Assembly: GCA_002964805.2 (NCBI GenBank)
Contig: PUDQ02000003.1
Location: 3,348,001-3,412,000 of the forward strand
Source of the DNA: Trametes villosa
Lineage: Eukaryota > Basidiomycota > Agaricomycetes > Polyporales > Polyporaceae
Length of the DNA: 64,000 nt
Direction of reading: 5' to 3'
The position numbers and the translations under genes are program-made. The first letter of the stretch is position 1. Each line of letters opens with the position of its first letter. Below the pieces are notes generated by a model that saw only the letters and a list, made by a program, of their open reading frames with translations, made no database searches and was not told the DNA's origin. Shown here in pieces: positions 33,874 through 46,600 of the stretch.

Positions 33874-36309
33874 ATGTTTTCTCCAGCTGCGCAATCTGTT
33901 CTCGTTTGCGGCGCCACGTGGCTACTGTGGAAGGTTGTCTGGAGGTTTGTGGCGAAGAGCGACCTCGACAACCTACCGGGTCCCGATTCCGCCTCCTTCA
34001 TCTACGGTACGCAGTCGCCTGTCGCTGTTGTTCTTTACCACAACGCTGAGCTTCGATCTCGTACACAGGAAACCTGAAGGAAATTTACAACAGACAGAGC
34101 TTCGAATACCACCGTAACTTAGGTGATAAGTACGGTCCGACTGTGCGGCTGCACGATAGATTCGGGGTATGTCTCAGCAGTCCTGTCTATCTGATTGAAT
34201 CACCTTCCCCCTAACACATCGCCGGCGTAGGGAAACCTGTTGTACACGTTCGACCCGAAGGCGATGCACCACATCGTCATCAAGGACCAGGACATCTTCC
34301 CGGAGTCAACGTGGTTTTCTCGGTGCGTTCAGTTGCACCGTTAAAACGCGAATACCGGAGTTCTCATCTATCGTTGTATCCCGCAGGATGATGTACCTCT
34401 TCTTCGGGCTCGGTCTCCTCGCCACACACGGTAAGCATACCCATGTTTTCAACACAGTGCATGATGTTGACTCGGCGCTAACCGGATTGCCCGGCAGGCG
34501 ACCACCATCGCAAGCAGCGCAAAACTCTCAATCCTGTCTTCTCGATCAGCCACATGCGTCATATGACCCCGCTATTCTACGACGTCGGCCACAAGGTATA
34601 CTTCAACGATACAGCTGTACTGCAGGACAATACTAATCGACAACCACAGCTCCGTAGTGCCATAGAGGCCCGAGTGCGCAGCAGCGAGTCCGGGGTCGCG
34701 GAAGTCGACATCGTAGGCTGGATGGGCCGCACTGCGCTCGAGCTCATGGGCCAGGCCGGCTTGGGGTACTCCTTCGACCCGCTCGTCGCGGACGCCACGG
34801 ACGAATTCGGCAAGGCGATGAAGGAACTCATGTACGCCTGTGTTCACACTTGTCTGCGTCGCCTTACACTAATATCACCACAGGCCGACGCTGGCGCAAC
34901 TGCGCGGCCTTCACCAATATATCCCGCTTTTCGAGGCTGTGGTGCCACGTCGCTGGAGGCGGACTGTCGCGGAGCTCATCCCGTCGCCGCAACTGAAGCG
35001 GCTGATCAGTATCTCGGACACCATCTTCACGCGCTCGACGGAGGTCTACGCGGCAAAGAAGCAAGCACTCCTTCGCGGGGATGAGGCGCTCAAGCACCAG
35101 GTCGGCGAGGGCAAGGACTTGATGAGCATCTTGCGTGCGTGTTTGCCGCGGTGGTGTCTCCATGCACAGCTAATGTGCGATATTACGGCGCGCAGTAAAG
35201 GCGAACATGGCCGCCGCAGAGCAGGACAAGATGCCCGAGGACGAACTCATCGGGCAGATGTCGTGCGTCTTGTTGTTACGTTGCACGTCGACCTGGAGCA
35301 CTCAGCCTTACATTTACCCTTAGGACATTAGTTTTCGCGTCCATGGATACAACTTCGAACGCGCTCTCCCTCACCTTGTGGCGACTCGCTCAGCACCCCG
35401 ATGTACAAGAGAGGCTGCGTCAAGAGATCATCGAGGCGCAAGAGGCGTCCACAAACGGCGAGATTGGATATGACGAGCTCGTCGCGCTGCCGTTCCTCGA
35501 CGCCGTCTGTCGGGAGACCCTTCGTCTGTGAGTACTACCCCTTATGATCCCTCTTGAACCAAGATTGACGGCCGAGGCAGCCATGTCCCAGCACCCCTCC
35601 GATTCCGCGAGTAAGCCAGCTTGAATGATATCCCGGTGATACAGATATACTGATATAGGTTGGTAGAGCGAGCGTGGACACCATCCTTCCGCTCTCCGAG
35701 CCGGTGCGTGGAAACGACGGCCGTCTGATGCACGAGATCCTCGTCCCAAAGGACACGTCCGTCTTCGTCGGCATCCAGGCGTCGAACACAAACCGTGCGC
35801 TCTGGGGCGCAGACGCGTACGAGTGGAAGCCCGAGCGCTGGATGCAGCCGCTGCCAGAGGCCGTTGCCGAAGCGAAGATCCCGGGCGTGTACTCTAACCT
35901 GTGAGCGGTCTCCAGTGGGATGGTTGAGAGCCGCATCGCTGAGCGTGCGATGACTTAGGATGACGTTCTGGGGTGGTGGCCGTGCTTGCATGTTAGTCCT
36001 ATTCTGTTTCGCTGCAGTGGTAGGCGACTAATGTGACACGCTATTGCCTACTAGCGGCTTCAAGTTCTCGCAGCTCGAGATGAGTAAGTTATGCGTAATA
36101 AACCATAGCCCACGTATCCTCGGACGACTAACTTTGCGACAGAGGTCGTCCTATCGACGCTGCTGTCGACGTTCAAATTCGAGCTTACGGACAAGCGCAT
36201 CTGGTGGAACATGGCCGGCGTGCAATACCCCTCCGTCGATTCCCGTGGCGAACATCCGGAGCTACCCATGCGTGTCTCATTGGTGAGACGTGAGGCCGAC
36301 CGGGCCTGA
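33874..36309 (+). CDS. Cytochrome P450 monooxygenase 3 of the tandem array
   Basis: Fourteen exons, again identical in length to P450 1 and 2: 33874-34006, 34069-34166, 34231-34322, 34387-34430, 34498-34595, 34650-34831, 34884-35134, 35196-35262, 35324-35527, 35581-35610, 35667-35900, 35959-35991, 36055-36083, 36143-36309; 553 aa. N-terminal anchor SVLVCGATWLLW, LPGPDSAS, I-helix ASMDTTSNAL (Ala to Ser at one position), ETLR, EWKPERWM and haem loop FWGGGRACIG are present. The start is fixed by the exon-1 length shared with the paralogues. ER-bound monooxygenase expected; substrate unknown. The GMC oxidoreductase starts 720 bp downstream on the same strand, making a shared oxidative function possible but unproven. 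Confidence 0.93.
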
Positions 36310-37028
36310 ATACCGCCGCCCGTCACAGCGACTCGGACTCTGCCTGGCTTAAGAAGAATGTAAGTAGACGTGGCGACGTCGAGAGTTTCGACACCTCGCT
36401 CACGCATACCTTTGTTCGAGCCAGTTCGATAGCTATCCAACCAACCAGTGTAACTATATAAGCTTGAGAATGCGATCATACGTACTGCTCAGACTGACAG
36501 GCCCCTGTGCCCGTCGTGGGGATTCCGCCCGGGGGTCTCCGCCCGTGCAGAGGCCTGCCCCGAGTGTTGCGGAAACCCTCCTGAACTTGCTGGAAAGGCC
36601 TATGTCAACGATCATCCGAGACCAAGACATGTAGGTGAGCTGCCATAGCATCTGTCCGCAGGCGCGCTTCCAGGGGAGCGTGTTGGCGCAGCGTTCCCGC
36701 CATCAATTTGCAGGGAGATGCACAGCCAGCGGACTGTCTTTCAGGTTCGCGGAAGCAAATTGCATCTCGTGGCGTGCCTGGACTAGCTCTATTCGACGCG
36801 GGTAGCCCCACGCATTCCCAAACTCGGCACTCCGAGACAGGAGGCCATCAATCTGTGTCTCCTCTGGGAGGCGGTTCCAGGCGGTATCCCTCGGCAGCTC
36901 GCATGGTGAGCTCGTCTCCCTGCGTCTGACGTTGACAGTCGTGGTCACACTGTGGTCAAGCATCCATATATCCCGTAGCGAGACTCGGAGCGCGCAGCAC
37001 ACTCTCTGCATCCTGTTCTCTGCCACCC
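36310..37028. other. Intergenic region between P450 3 and GMC gene
   Basis: About 720 bp with no supported gene. Short frames on both strands look like chance. It must hold the P450 terminator and the GMC promoter; no clear TATA box seen. Confidence 0.5.
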
Positions 37029-39157
37029 ATGTCTGTGCCTACCGTCACCCTCGAAGAAGCGGGCGCGCAAGAATATCCGGGAGCTCATGACATCGAGAAG
37101 TTTACATATGACTACATCATCATAGGAGGTACGCCGCCAGTCAAGTCAGAACCATATCTTCGTGTGTTTACCGTTGCCGGGCGAACAGGAGGAACCGCCG
37201 GATCGTGTCTCGCCGCACGACTCACTGAGGATCCAGATGTGTCCGTGCTCGTACTCGAGCGTGGCGGGCTTGCGAACAGCTGGGCCGACAAAGTTCCCCT
37301 TATCTCGAGCAACCCGTACCGCGCAGGCGCACCCGTCGGGCGGTGGTGGTCGCAGCCTGTCGAACATGCAAATGGTCGTCCGATGGAGGTTGTCTGCGGG
37401 GAGGCGCTCGGGGGCACGTCCGCGATCAACTGCATGTTCTACACGCGCGGTAAGCATTCGCGCGTACATGACTGGGGTTGCGCACATGCTGAAGGATAAT
37501 GGTTGGGTAGGCCCTGCGGGGGATTATAATCGGTGGAAGGAGCTGGGCAACGAGGGATGGGGGTACGAGGATCTCGAGCCGTATTTCGCGAAGTCCGAGA
37601 CGACGCACGGGCATCCCGAGTCGGCGTTTCGGGGAAAGCAAGGTGTGTGATCCTCGCCTTCCGCTCAGACTCCATTTTGTCAATTTAAACGCCTGATTCG
37701 CAGGGCCATGGCAGAATCGGGCCCACACCCAGAAGATATGGAAGAATACCTCCCAGTTCGTCCACGTTTGCGTATAATCATGGAACGCAACTCACCGATT
37801 GACATATAGCGTCATCCGCGCGATGGAGAACGCCGGCTTCTCCTTCGCCGAAGACCTCAGCGCGCCTTCCACCCCCGCTGCCGCCTACGTGCGGCACGAC
37901 GTGAGCCAAGACACCTCGATGCGTAGGCATACGCCGTTCCACGCCTTCCTCCCGCCCAAGGTCGTACACGGGCGCAGGCAACGCCTCAAGATCTGCCCCA
38001 ATGCGCTGGTTACGCGCATCGAGTTGGCGAAAGACGGTGAAGGCGGCGTCCAGGCGACAGGCGTTCATTTCGAGGCAGCGGACTTCAGGCAGGCCGGGCG
38101 GCGGTTCTTCGCGGCCGCGCGCAGGGAGGTTGTGCTGTGCGCGGGTGCGCTGGGCTCGCCCCAAATCCTCCAGTTAAGGTGCGTCGGACTGCGGCCAAGC
38201 GGAGATGCAACTGACTTTTGTGCAGCGGAATCGGGCCTAAGGAGCATCTGGAAGAGAAGGGAATCTCAGTGATTCACGACCTTCCAGGCGTTGGAAGCTA
38301 TCTGGTACGTCGTATAATGAGTTCTCGCCGTAACCATTCGCTGACCCTGCGCGCAGCAAGACCACGTCGCGGTCCCACTCACCTTTGAGTCGCCGATGAG
38401 CGACTCCTTGCACGACTTGGAAGCGCGCCCTGTGAGGGTCGTTAAGGAGCTTGCCACCTATCTCTTCACTGGGCGCGGCCTCTTCTCCTACCCCTTCCAA
38501 GCCGTCACGCTCTACGTCGCCTCGCGCCTCCTCGATGATAGCGCCGCGCGGGTCGCCGCAGATAGCTCCGCGGAGGCGCTCGACACACGCGCGCCCACGA
38601 ACTGCCCCGATCTCGAGCTCATGCCCGTCGCCAACAACTGCACAGACCACGACATCCCGCACACGGGTGTATTTTCGTTCATGGTCGGGCTCATCCGGCC
38701 ACGATCGCACGGGTCTGTGCGGCTCGCCACTCGGAACCCCCGCGCGCGGCCAGACGTCGAGCTCGGCTTCTTGCGCGACGCTGCGGACTTCGCGCCGCTG
38801 CGCAAGGGCGTACGGCTCGGGATGCGCCTCGCGGCGGACATGCGCGCGCAGGGGTACCCGCTCCGGGACCTTATCGTGCCCGCGAAACTGGACGACGACG
38901 CGAACTTGGATGCTTTCGTGCGGGAAAACGTGCGGACATGCTACCACTACACATCGACGTGCCGGATGGGTGCGGAGGACGAGCCCGGGAGGCCGGGGGT
39001 GGTGGACGCTGAGCTGCGGGTGCACGGTATCCGCGGGCTGCGGGTGTGCGACGCGTCGGTATTCCCGGAGATCGTGGGCGCGCACACGATGGCGCCGGTC
39101 GTCGTCGTAGCTGAGAGGTGTGCAGACCTGTTGAAGGGGCTTCGTCGGAAGGCGTAG
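37029..39157 (+). CDS. GMC-family FAD-dependent oxidoreductase
   Basis: Seven exons: 37029-37128, 37189-37449, 37511-37642, 37704-37755, 37810-38178, 38226-38304, 38357-39157; 597 aa. The FAD-binding motif YDYIIIGGGTAGSCLAARL is assembled across intron 1, followed by LERGG (the ribose-binding acid), GEALGGTSAINCMFYTRG (GMC signature 1) and GALGSPQILQLSGIGP (GMC signature 2). The C-terminal domain has the catalytic His in CYHYTSTCRMG (about residue 528) and a second His in GAHTMAP (about 573). The family oxidises alcohols or sugars, passing electrons to O2 or quinones (aryl-alcohol oxidase, choline and glucose dehydrogenase types). I see no N-terminal signal peptide, so an intracellular enzyme is likelier than a secreted lignin-active one. 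It follows three P450s on the same strand. Confidence 0.92.
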
Positions 39158-40220
39158 TATTTCCGTCGGTACGTCTGCGCTTCACACCGCAATCGTCTTC
39201 GTAGGTGCTGCGGAAATATCTGCGAGGAAGTTCGCGCAGTTGGTGAGTGGCTCAAACTGCGCATACCAATGCTGATCGATCCTGACTCTATTTCCAGGTC
39301 GTGTATACCATTCCAGCCACACTGTGGCTCGTCGTAGTGCCGAAGTTCGTTTCTGCGCGATACTACGGTTTGTCATAGATGCTCTAACGCTTTCGCCACT
39401 CCGATACGTTTATGTTAGGCGCTCTTAATTCAAGAAACCATTGCTAGAGGCCTGATGTGAAACAAGCTAAGAGTACAAGCAAGCTGGGCATGCAGAGCAG
39501 GACGATTCGATGAAGATGAGAGCAAGGGCCAAGGCGAAGGTAACTTGGCGCCCGGCAGCCGCCCTCGGCGCCTGCAGCTCAGGGGTACGGTCGAGGCCCG
39601 GCTGAGATCGCGCAAGAGATCCTCCGGCGGCCTCCCTCCGACTCCCGGATTCCCGGAGTGGGTACACTGTTTGGCCGCTGTGCGGTGCGTCGTGCACCGC
39701 ACAGTGCCTTGGGCCATGACGTCGACGAGAAGAAAAACGGGGTGCGGGCGATAGAGGGTTGCGGGCGCGGTGAGCATGATTTATGATACGTCGCCAAGTC
39801 TGAGGTGCTGACGGTCTCTTAGAGCTGCGCCGAGTGCGTGCCAGAATTGATGGCGCGAAAGACAACCGTGAGCGTGCATGACATCGACAAGCCATACCAC
39901 GACGCTGGGCGCCGGGAACCGGCCGGGGCGGGCACCAAGAACAAATAACCGGGGTGCCCATTGGTGACAAGGAATGCGCAGGCACGAAGATATGCTAGGC
40001 ACGACGCGGTGGAGCAGCCTACAATTCTCGCGGACATCGCGCGCGGTCTGCCACTCCCGCTCTCATCTTCTCCTCCTTCGCCGTCGTGTCCTCCACTCCT
40101 TGTCCGCGCCCTTCCTCCGCTTGGTTGTAATCCTCGAGCTCTTTCCCCTCACTCTGCCTATCCGACAAGATCCGACATCACTCTTGAGCTGTATCCACCT
40201 GCGCACGTCCATAACCATCT
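39158..40220. other. Intergenic region upstream of the GH16 gene
   Basis: About 1.06 kb with no supported gene. A 172-codon minus-strand frame at 39467-39985 lacks any recognisable feature. The final 150 bp are pyrimidine-rich and probably form the leader of the GH16 gene. Confidence 0.45.
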
Positions 40221-43200
40221 ATGCCTTTGAGGATACACAACCCGCAGATGCGGTACGAGCAGCCGAGCTCGCCATCCTCGGCGAGTCCCCTCCTCACACC
40301 AGCCTCCGCGCTAGGCGCTTCGAGAGGGCCAGCATCGCACGGGCGGGGACCTAATAGGTTCACTAATGCCAGTGATATGTCCCTTGTGAGTCAAGCATGC
40401 TAGTCCGGTGACCGTTCTATGTGGATTCATGACATCCACCCAATAGAGTGAACGGTCTCGATACTCGGGAAGAACAGACTATACGCCCGTTTCACTCTCA
40501 GACAAGGTGAGTCTCTGCTCAGTATTCCTTGCGCATTCTGGCGTATCGGGTGGACATAGTGGGGGAATGGCACGGATCACGCCCCAAGAACTCTCCGATA
40601 CCTGTGCAACGCACTGGAAGTGTCAGGAATTCCCATCGTATAAACGAAGGATTGGAGACACTTGCAGTTCGTTGCAATCCGTGTTCTCTTTCGGGCCCCG
40701 CGGACTCTCCGGACGACCCGCGACTCTGCAGTCCGACACGGACACAAGTTGAGGGTTGTGGGTAATCTCGGAGCCCGAATGCTCGCGGTACTGAGTAGCC
40801 CGAAGTGGGTCACAACTGGCGTCCGTGCGCGGGGTTGCTTCCAGAGAGCTTGTGATGCGGAGAGGCGCCCGAGACACGGTTGGTAGGTCGGTGAAAACTG
40901 GGTCTCGTTACTCTGTGACGGCTTTGGGACAGTCTCGAGCACGTAGCGGACGAGACGATAGACTGCCCATAGTATCGGCGTTTCACGCTGGCACGCTAGG
41001 CGTTCCGAATGTGACTTCCCAAGGGTCCGGCACGTGTCGGGTTCGCAAGCCTACCCTGGGTATGAAACTCCCCACCTTTCAAGTAGCCACGTCGCGGGCG
41101 AGTACGGGAGACAGATTATCTGGTACAATATCCCGATTTTCTGCACGCGTTCTCTCCGTTCCGTTCTCTCCGTTCCGTTCTCCGTTCTGCACGCGTTGAT
41201 ACACCGAAAGCTGACACGCACCGCTAATTTGCTCTTGTAGTTTGCACTCTCTCCTGATCCTTCTGCATGGGGTGCCGCTGTCTCCCTTGAGCAGGCAGAA
41301 GCCGATGACCACTTACATAATCCGGACCCGCGGCGGGACGATAAGACCGACCTCGGGGGACACATATTCACCGTCAGAGGCCTGGCTAACCTCGGCTGCC
41401 TGCTCCTCCTCGGGGCAGGCATACTTACGCTCTTGTGAGCCTTTCCTTCCTCCTGCACGACCAAGCCCTGATCTAGCTCCAGCGCCGGGTATCCGATCAT
41501 CACCTACTACAACAAGGAGGCGCTGTCGACGCTCGGAGGGTTCAATCTCGGTGGGATCAACGCCTCCGGCCAAGTCTCCTCCATCCCAGGGAACTGGGGT
41601 ATGATCGATCTCGACACGCCCGAAGACGCGCGCACGATCTCGGACTTCGCCTCCGGCAAGTCATGGCAGCTCGTCTTCAGCGACGAGTTCAACACGGACG
41701 GGCGCACGTTCTACCCTGGGGACGACCCGTACTGGGAGGCGGTCGACCTGCACTACTGGGGCACGAACAACCTCGAGTGGTACGACCCCGCAGCGGTCAC
41801 GACAACCAACGGCGCGCTCGAGATCACCCTCTCGAAGAAGTCGACACACAACTTGGACTACCAGGGCGGCATGGTCGCGACGTGGAACAAGTTCTGCTTC
41901 ACGGGCGGACTCGTGCTCACCGCGGTGACGCTCCCCGGCGCGAACAACATCGTCGGTCTGTGGCCTGCGATCTGGACGATGGGTAACCTCGGTCGCGCCG
42001 CATACGGTGCTAGTCTTGAGGGCATGGTGCGTTCTTGTGCAGCCCGTAACCTGGCTCAGGGCTGACCATGTTCGCAGTGGCCGTACACGTACGACTCGTG
42101 CGACGTCGGCACGGTTGCGAACCAGACGCTGAACGGAGTTCCCGTGGCGGCGACAGTGAACGGCGATGCGGCTGTCAACGGCGTGTTGTCCTACCTGCCT
42201 GGCCAGAAGCTCTCCCGCTGCACATGCACTGGCGAGTCTCACCCCGGCCCCATGCATTCTGATGGGACGTTCGTCGGTCGCGCTGCGCCCGAGATCGATA
42301 TCTTCGAAGCTCAGGTGAGGACCATCTCCGGACATTGTGAGGTGACCGTACGACTGACCCATGCTCTGCTAGATCACGGGCGATCCGCTGACGGGTCAAG
42401 TATCTCAATCGGCGCAGTGGGCTGTAAGTCCGATATGCCTCTGCATCCGAATGACGCTGCTAACGCCACGTATTCTAGCCGTTCAACGCGGCGTACACCT
42501 GGTTCAACACCTCGGATAACCTCATCATCCCCGACCCGGACATCAGCGTACTGAACACGTACAAGGGCGGGTCCACCCAGCAGGCGGCCTCTGTGGTCAC
42601 CGAGACGGGTACGTTTTCAGTCTAAATCCACCCGCTGCGCGACGTCTGACTCTGAATTCGATCATCAGACCAGCAGGCGTACGAGCTGAACGGGGATACG
42701 TACTCCGTATACGGATACCAGTACAAGCCCGGATTCGATGGTGCCGTACGTCGTCTCGCTTCTTGTCTCGTAGTGCGATAGACCGGTGCTCACTGTTGAG
42801 TCCAGTACATCAGCTGGATCTCGAGCGGCAAGCTCGCATGGACGCTCAAGCAAGAAGGGTTCGCGGCCGATACCACCGTCGAGATCGGGCCCCGCCCTGT
42901 CCCTCAAGAGCCCATGGTGCGTGCACATTGCTGTCTCGCTCTGCCGCAGCTCGACTTACGGCTCTATAGTACCTCATCGCGAACCTCGGCATTTCCAAAA
43001 ACTTCGGCGACGTCGACTTCGACCATCTCACGTTCCCGGCGAAGATGCGCGTCGACTACATCCGCGTGTACCAGGACCCGGACGCTATCAACGTCGGCTG
43101 CGACCCCGACGACTTCCCGACCGCGGCGTACATCGAGGAGTACATCGAGGCGTACACGAACCCGAACCTGACGACGTGGCGCGACGACTACAAGCAGCCG

Positions 43201-43233
43201 TTCCCGAAGAACAGCTTCCTCGGCGAGTGTTGA
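40221..43233 (+). CDS. GH16 family membrane protein, KRE6/SKN1-type (beta-1,6-glucan synthesis)
   Basis: Well-supported exons: 41241-41434, 41483-42026, 42078-42314, 42373-42423, 42479-42608, 42669-42745, 42806-42916, 42970-43233 (535 aa of C-terminal sequence). It has a type II membrane anchor (LGCLLLLGAGILTLLAGYP), then a GH16-like domain with LVFSDEFN, ATWNKFCFTGG, LWPAIWTMGNLG, WPYTYDSCDVG and the catalytic signature PEIDIFEAQ (ExDxxE); it ends in GCDPDDFP...NPNLTTW, typical of the family. The family acts in the ER/Golgi or cell surface in wall beta-1,6-glucan assembly. The 5' part is less certain: exon 1, 40221-40385, encodes a Ser/Pro-rich start ending NRFTNASDMSL, and a second block from 40447 encodes SERSRYSGRTDYTPVSL and continues in frame to MARITPQELSDT. 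How it joins to 41241 I could not resolve. Confidence 0.85.
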
Positions 43234-43669
43234 TGCCTGACTCGCGCTTGCCCACGTACTTCTCCTCGCATCTTCCGCTGCCCCCATCCGTACATCCTGT
43301 CGCTGTTGTGCAACATACCCCTGCTGTATCGATATCCCGCTCGCATCCCCTCATCACATTCCTTCATCGGACATCTTCTGAGTACCCATGGACCGCTGCT
43401 AGCCTAGATACTCCCTCGTCACTACCTTTCCAACCTCATCGAGTAGGCCGAGGCACTGCTGTCAAACCCTCGAGACATGGACTCTGCACGGACTGCCTAT
43501 ACGTATACTAAGAGACGTAGAATAGTTCAGCTTGTCGCCATCCGAACATTACTCTATACAACAGCAGATATAGTACATGGCGCAGCGCACATCGACGATC
43601 GCGAGAGCAGAGCAAGCCCAGCCGCAGGAAGGTCTGTAGGGCGGCGCGGTAGGTCATCATGAATGAGGA
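43234..43669. other. Convergent 3' intergenic region
   Basis: About 435 bp between the stop codons of the GH16 gene (+) and the fused HAD-kinase gene (-). No gene is supported; it should contain both 3' UTRs. Confidence 0.5.
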
Positions 43670-46600
43670 TCATGGATCGAGGTCGACGTCGGGGCAGCAG
43701 TACTTCAGATCGAACACATACTCCTCGGGTATGAGCGTTCCGCGGCCCTTCATGCCGCCGCACGCCCAGTCATACACCGTGTCGGCCCCCCAGCCCTCGA
43801 TCAGCATCCGCCAGCGGAACAGGTTCTTGAGGTACTCGTAGTCCGGCGCCTGGCCAAACGCGAGCCCCGTGCAATGCTTGTGATAGGCAGCGAACTCCGG
43901 GGGCAACTCGTCGAGCACGGCGGCGAACGCCGCGCCCTCCTTGTTCTCGCGCATGCGGCGCTCCTGCGTCGCGGCGTCGTCTACCTTGGATCGATAGAAG
44001 TCTCGCCAGGGGAGGCGTCCTTCGTACAGTTCGACGAGAACATACAGGAGGGACTCGACGTCGTCGCGCCGGGAAATCGCTGCGCGTATGATATTGATGG
44101 TGAGCACTAGCATGCGCGTCCTGCGGAGGAGCGACTGACCTTGCCTCATATGCGCAGCGACACTTGCATACAGTACTGTGCCAATCGCATGCCGGCGACG
44201 GTCTGGAGGGACGTGTGTGCCGGTGTGGGGATCGATGTACAGCGCCGCGTGCCCGAAATCGAAGAGGTACAGTACGTTGGCGGTGGCGCCCATGCCCATG
44301 GCAAAGTTCTGCGGTTTTATGTCGCACACGACGATGCCTCGCGAGTGCACGAACTCGAGCCTCGATAGCTGCGCGAGGGACGCATCAGATCTAGTGCAAG
44401 TCAGGATTGTGCAAACGGGGGATACGCACCATCTGGAGTGCCAGCACGCACATCGTGCGCAATGAGAACGAACCCCTGCAGAACCGTCGGAGCGCGCTCA
44501 AACTAGGCCCGAGTCGGTCCATGATGAGCACGGCATAGTTCCCGTCGCGCCCGGACCAGTGGATGGTGGGTATGCCTAGCGGTGCGCCGTGTAGGATCTT
44601 GTAGACGGTGATCTCGTGTTCCACGAATGCTCGCTTAGTCTGGTCGGCCGGTGTCGCTGAGAGCTTGGCGGCTACCTCGGTCCCGGTCAGGGTGTGGAAC
44701 GCGCGGAGCACGTACGCTGGGGCGGGTGCACATGAGCTGCAGGGACTGTTCCCTACCATGAACGTGAAAAGCGTACCTATCGCGCCTTCGCCGAGGAATT
44801 GAGTGGTTTGATATGCTCCGCGAATTGTGAACGACCAAATGTACTCTGTTGGGTCCCGGTCTCGGGCGCTCCTGCCAGATACGGCGGTCTCCACATCGCT
44901 GCTGGCGGCAGTCGTGGACATATTTTCGATATCCGCTCCTGAGATACTAGGTGAGCTGCTCGACTCATCGGGAACCAAAAACGAGAAATGTCTGAGCCTG
45001 CGACAGAGTCCTAGAAGTCCCGTGATAGTGACAGAGGGTACGGGGGAAGCGCCATCCTTCCCGACATCGAAATCCACGTGTGCCTCCAGGCATCCAGGTC
45101 GCCGGACAAGTGCCGTCGCGCAGCCTTCAGCGATAGCCGGGGCGAGGATCCGTCCTACGCCTGTGCTCACTACCAGTATTTCTCCAGGTTTGACCCCGCC
45201 AGGGACGATGTCCTTGCACTTCTGCAGTAGGGCAGGAAAGATGTGGCGAGAGGAGAAGTATGGAGACGCCGCGGCGGGGCAGATATGCAATATGCTCATC
45301 AGCTCGGAGGGAAGGTAGTGGCGTACGTGCTGTAAGGTGCTCTCGGAGAAGGACGGGATGCAGACGAGCGTGTATCGGGATCGCGCCAGAAAGACGAGGG
45401 CGTCGAGGGCGCCAGGAAACAGAGGGGGGTTGAGAATGGTAGTGGTAGCCTTCGCTACGCTGGCGGACCGACGATCTTGCGGCATATTGAGTCGCATAGC
45501 GAGTCGAGCCAGAGTGGAGTTGACAATCGCAGCGAGTGAACACGCCTCGCTTCTCCGGTCGTAAGCGGTTTGTACCTCCACCTCAATATAAAGGAGCGCC
45601 AAGTCCGAAGTGGATACGGCGCATGGGAGGAAGGATATCCAAGGCTCCAATGCGCGCTGAATGGCGCCCTCCCGATCCTAGATACAGATTAGCGTTGCGC
45701 TACCAAGCGATTGCGCCAAACGTCGACATACCAGGAGCGTTCCAAACAACTCGAATGCTATGACCTTCGGTCGACCAAGAGTAACCACGGGGTATTGATA
45801 GGCCAACATGGGGAAAGCGAACGGAAGGTAGATCTCGTCATCCGGGTCTTGCTTCGAAGCTCCGTCCTCTCCGAAGAACTGATCCTCTTCGTCCCAGAGC
45901 GCTTCCGCGTGTACTTGCGCCATGCGGACCGAAGAAGCAGCGTTCGCCCCCAACTGAGAAAACCGGAAAGGCACGCGCAAGCGCCGCGAACTCCCCTACT
46001 ACTGATTGAGCGCCTCTGATTACAAGACAGCTATCATGGAGCGGACGGACCTTGCGCATCATTTTTACCCAGTCAATAGTGACATTGACAGCTCGCCACC
46101 GATAGTCGATGCACACCCTATCGAGCTGTTAGATAAAACCAGGCGGAAGAGGTATGACATACTGCTTATACAGGAGAATGTGCTCATAGATCCGGGTAGG
46201 TTCCAGTTTCTCGGGGTACGTGAGCTCGTCGACGGTCCCAAACCGAAACACGTACGATATGGGGTCATGTAATTCCCCAAAGAGGTACGTTCGGCTGACT
46301 ATAGGGAGCGGCCGAGAGGTAGATATTCCACGATGCCCTAGGATTTTCCTTGGAAACGCCCTATGACCTTGTAGACAGTGCTGTTGCGCAATTTCTAGGG
46401 CTTCAATAGCGGTGTCGATGAAGTCTACCAGATGGTCGCCTTTCAGTCTGAAGAAAGCCTTCTCCATGGGTGACGAGTGCAACCAGTTACAGCGCAATCT
46501 TGGCACAGTATGCAGATACACGGGCAAGTGCAAGAGGTCGTCTGTGGTAGGTATCGGCGGTCGCACCAACAACCGCGCGTCGGTGTGCGATAGTTCGAGA

